A stretch of DNA of 64,000 nt. Origin: Candidatus Pristimantibacillus lignocellulolyticus. GTDB taxonomy: Bacteria > Bacillota > Bacilli > Paenibacillales > Paenibacillaceae. The notes under the pieces were generated by a model. The model searched no databases and was not told where the DNA came from. It saw only the letters and a program-made list of their open reading frames with translations. The DNA lies in assembly GCA_023639215.1 (NCBI GenBank), contig CP097899.1, positions 1,432,501 through 1,496,500 on the forward strand, written 5' to 3'. Below are positions 63,048 to 64,000 of the stretch, one piece after another (within the stretch, counting starts at the first letter, position 1; the number at the start of each line of letters is the position of its first letter). The position numbers and the translations under genes are program-made.

Positions 63048-64000
63048 TCATACTTTCGCTTCATGAGATTGAGCTGCTCTTCTTTCTTTTAATACTGCAT
63101 ACATTTCATTTGTTTTCTTCGCATTCAGATTGTAGATGAAACCTACACCAATAATAATAAGAGCAAATGCAAGAATCGGCATACCTGTATACATTTTCAA
63201 TACACCATTTGTCACTTCTGCTGTTTGTGATTTTGCACCAGAGACAAAACCTACCCAACCTAAGGAGTAACTAGCAACAGCAGCACCTAAACCCATTCCT
63301 ACTTTACGTGCAAAGGAATATATAGAATAGTGTTCCTTCATAATGCTTACCAGTTTGAAGTTCAGCATAATCAATACAATCTGTTACTAGAGCCCAGACA
63401 ACCATAACGAACACAGAGTTACCGATTGTAGACAAATTATATAACACCATAAATACATATACATTTTCAAAAGTAACGATCGTTAGTAAAATGGATGCCG
63501 CGAAACTGAAAATAGAAGTAGCAATAACCAAGTTACGTTTATTAAAACGTGCGACCAACTTAGGAATAATGGTGAACAGTAGAAGTGTAACAGCAATACT
63601 AAAAAATGAATTAATCGTAAAAGCTCCTGGCATATGATAACGCTCTGCAAAAACAATTGCAGCTAATTGGCTTACGCCATTAATCATAAGAAGTGAACCG
63701 ATGGATGCAACCATCATTCCAATTAGTGGTCTATTCGTAATTGCGATCTTAAATGCATCTTTGAAACTGTAATCAGATTTAGCACCCTTTGGTTTATCAT
63801 CACGAATACGTTCAGTTGTTAGTCGTACAAGTCCTGTATACGCTAATACAGACAAAATACTAAATACAATTGCAATTTGGAAAAACGCCTTCGGAACTAC
63901 TGCACCAGAATCATCATAGATAAACATTGGTACAAAAGATAAGAAGCCAAGTCCAACAACCATGCCACCAATAGCACGTGCACAAGATAATTTCGTGCGT
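63048..64000 (-). pseudogene. GPH-family sugar:cation symporter, frameshifted and partial
   Basis: The upstream frame runs from the window edge to a stop at 63304 and the downstream frame from about 63325 to 63048. Joined, they read as one glycoside-pentoside-hexuronide symporter C-terminus with about eight helices: TDCIDYAELQTGKHYEGT then YSIYSFARKVGMGLGAA. The family expects EGTIYSIYSFARK, so two bases are missing (or one is extra) near 63325-63330. This is either a recent inactivating mutation or a sequencing error. The N-terminal half lies beyond the window. Likely substrate: a glycoside or uronide. Confidence 0.85.

Overview
The window reads as chromosome of a low-G+C, spore-forming Firmicute of the Paenibacillaceae, most likely Paenibacillus or a close relative. 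The evidence is an alpha/beta small acid-soluble spore protein in its long form, two LplA/LplB/YtcP-type sugar importers without their own ATPase, YesM/YesN-type sensors, an S-layer-anchored amylase, Btr-, Bce- and YkoGHI-like loci, and frequent TTG/GTG starts with strong AGGAGG sites. No rRNA, tRNA, phage, insertion sequence or CRISPR array was seen. The first and last genes are cut by the window edges.

Layout. 1-6.5 kb (-): sugar ABC operon of two permeases, two tandem solute-binding lipoproteins and a YesN-type regulator. 6.8-14.1 kb: spore protein, cupin, catalase-like peroxidase, CynX-type MFS with a divergent LysR regulator, then an iron block in which a Btr-like AraC/binding-protein fusion and a related lipoprotein each follow a Fur box. 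14.3-28.6 kb (-): alpha-glucan locus with sensor kinase and regulator, binding protein, two permeases, cytoplasmic GH31 and a 1536-residue secreted GH13 amylase with InlB-type repeats and SLH anchors. A decayed copy of the amylase 3' end and terminator lies 5 kb upstream of it, behind a phosphotransferase gene. 30-34.6 kb: epimerase, Crp/Fnr regulator facing flavohaemoprotein hmp, LCP protein. 34.7-38.1 kb: two-component system with an ABC-2 exporter. 38.2-40.7 kb (-): metNIQ-type importer. 41.5-44.5 kb: AraC regulator and GH42 beta-galactosidase. 44.8-48.4 kb: two-component system with two PepSY proteins. 48.5-53.1 kb: bceRSAB peptide-antibiotic detoxification module. 53.3-64 kb: DMT transporter, SDR, DinB, KinB-like kinase, DrrAB-like exporter, oxalate decarboxylase-like bicupin, RNase Z, a small membrane peptide, a creatininase-family hydrolase and a frameshifted GPH-type sugar symporter.

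How the genes work together. Two themes dominate: glycan capture (secreted amylase, sensor-controlled uptake, cytoplasmic GH31 and GH42) and cell-envelope or antimicrobial defence (BceRSAB, BcrAB-like and DrrAB-like exporters, LCP, PepSY). Both sugar importers need an ATPase encoded elsewhere, as is known for MsmX.

The most unusual observation is a repeat not explained by any gene. A 65-bp unit occurs four times in tandem in the metI-metQ gap, and a fifth diverged copy forms the bceA leader. In both leaders the homology runs into the Shine-Dalgarno site. A U-rich segment of the element can pair with an A-rich segment ending two bases before that site, and one base pair changes from G-C to A-U between the two loci. 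This suggests a cis-acting RNA that controls translation; I do not recognise it as a known family.
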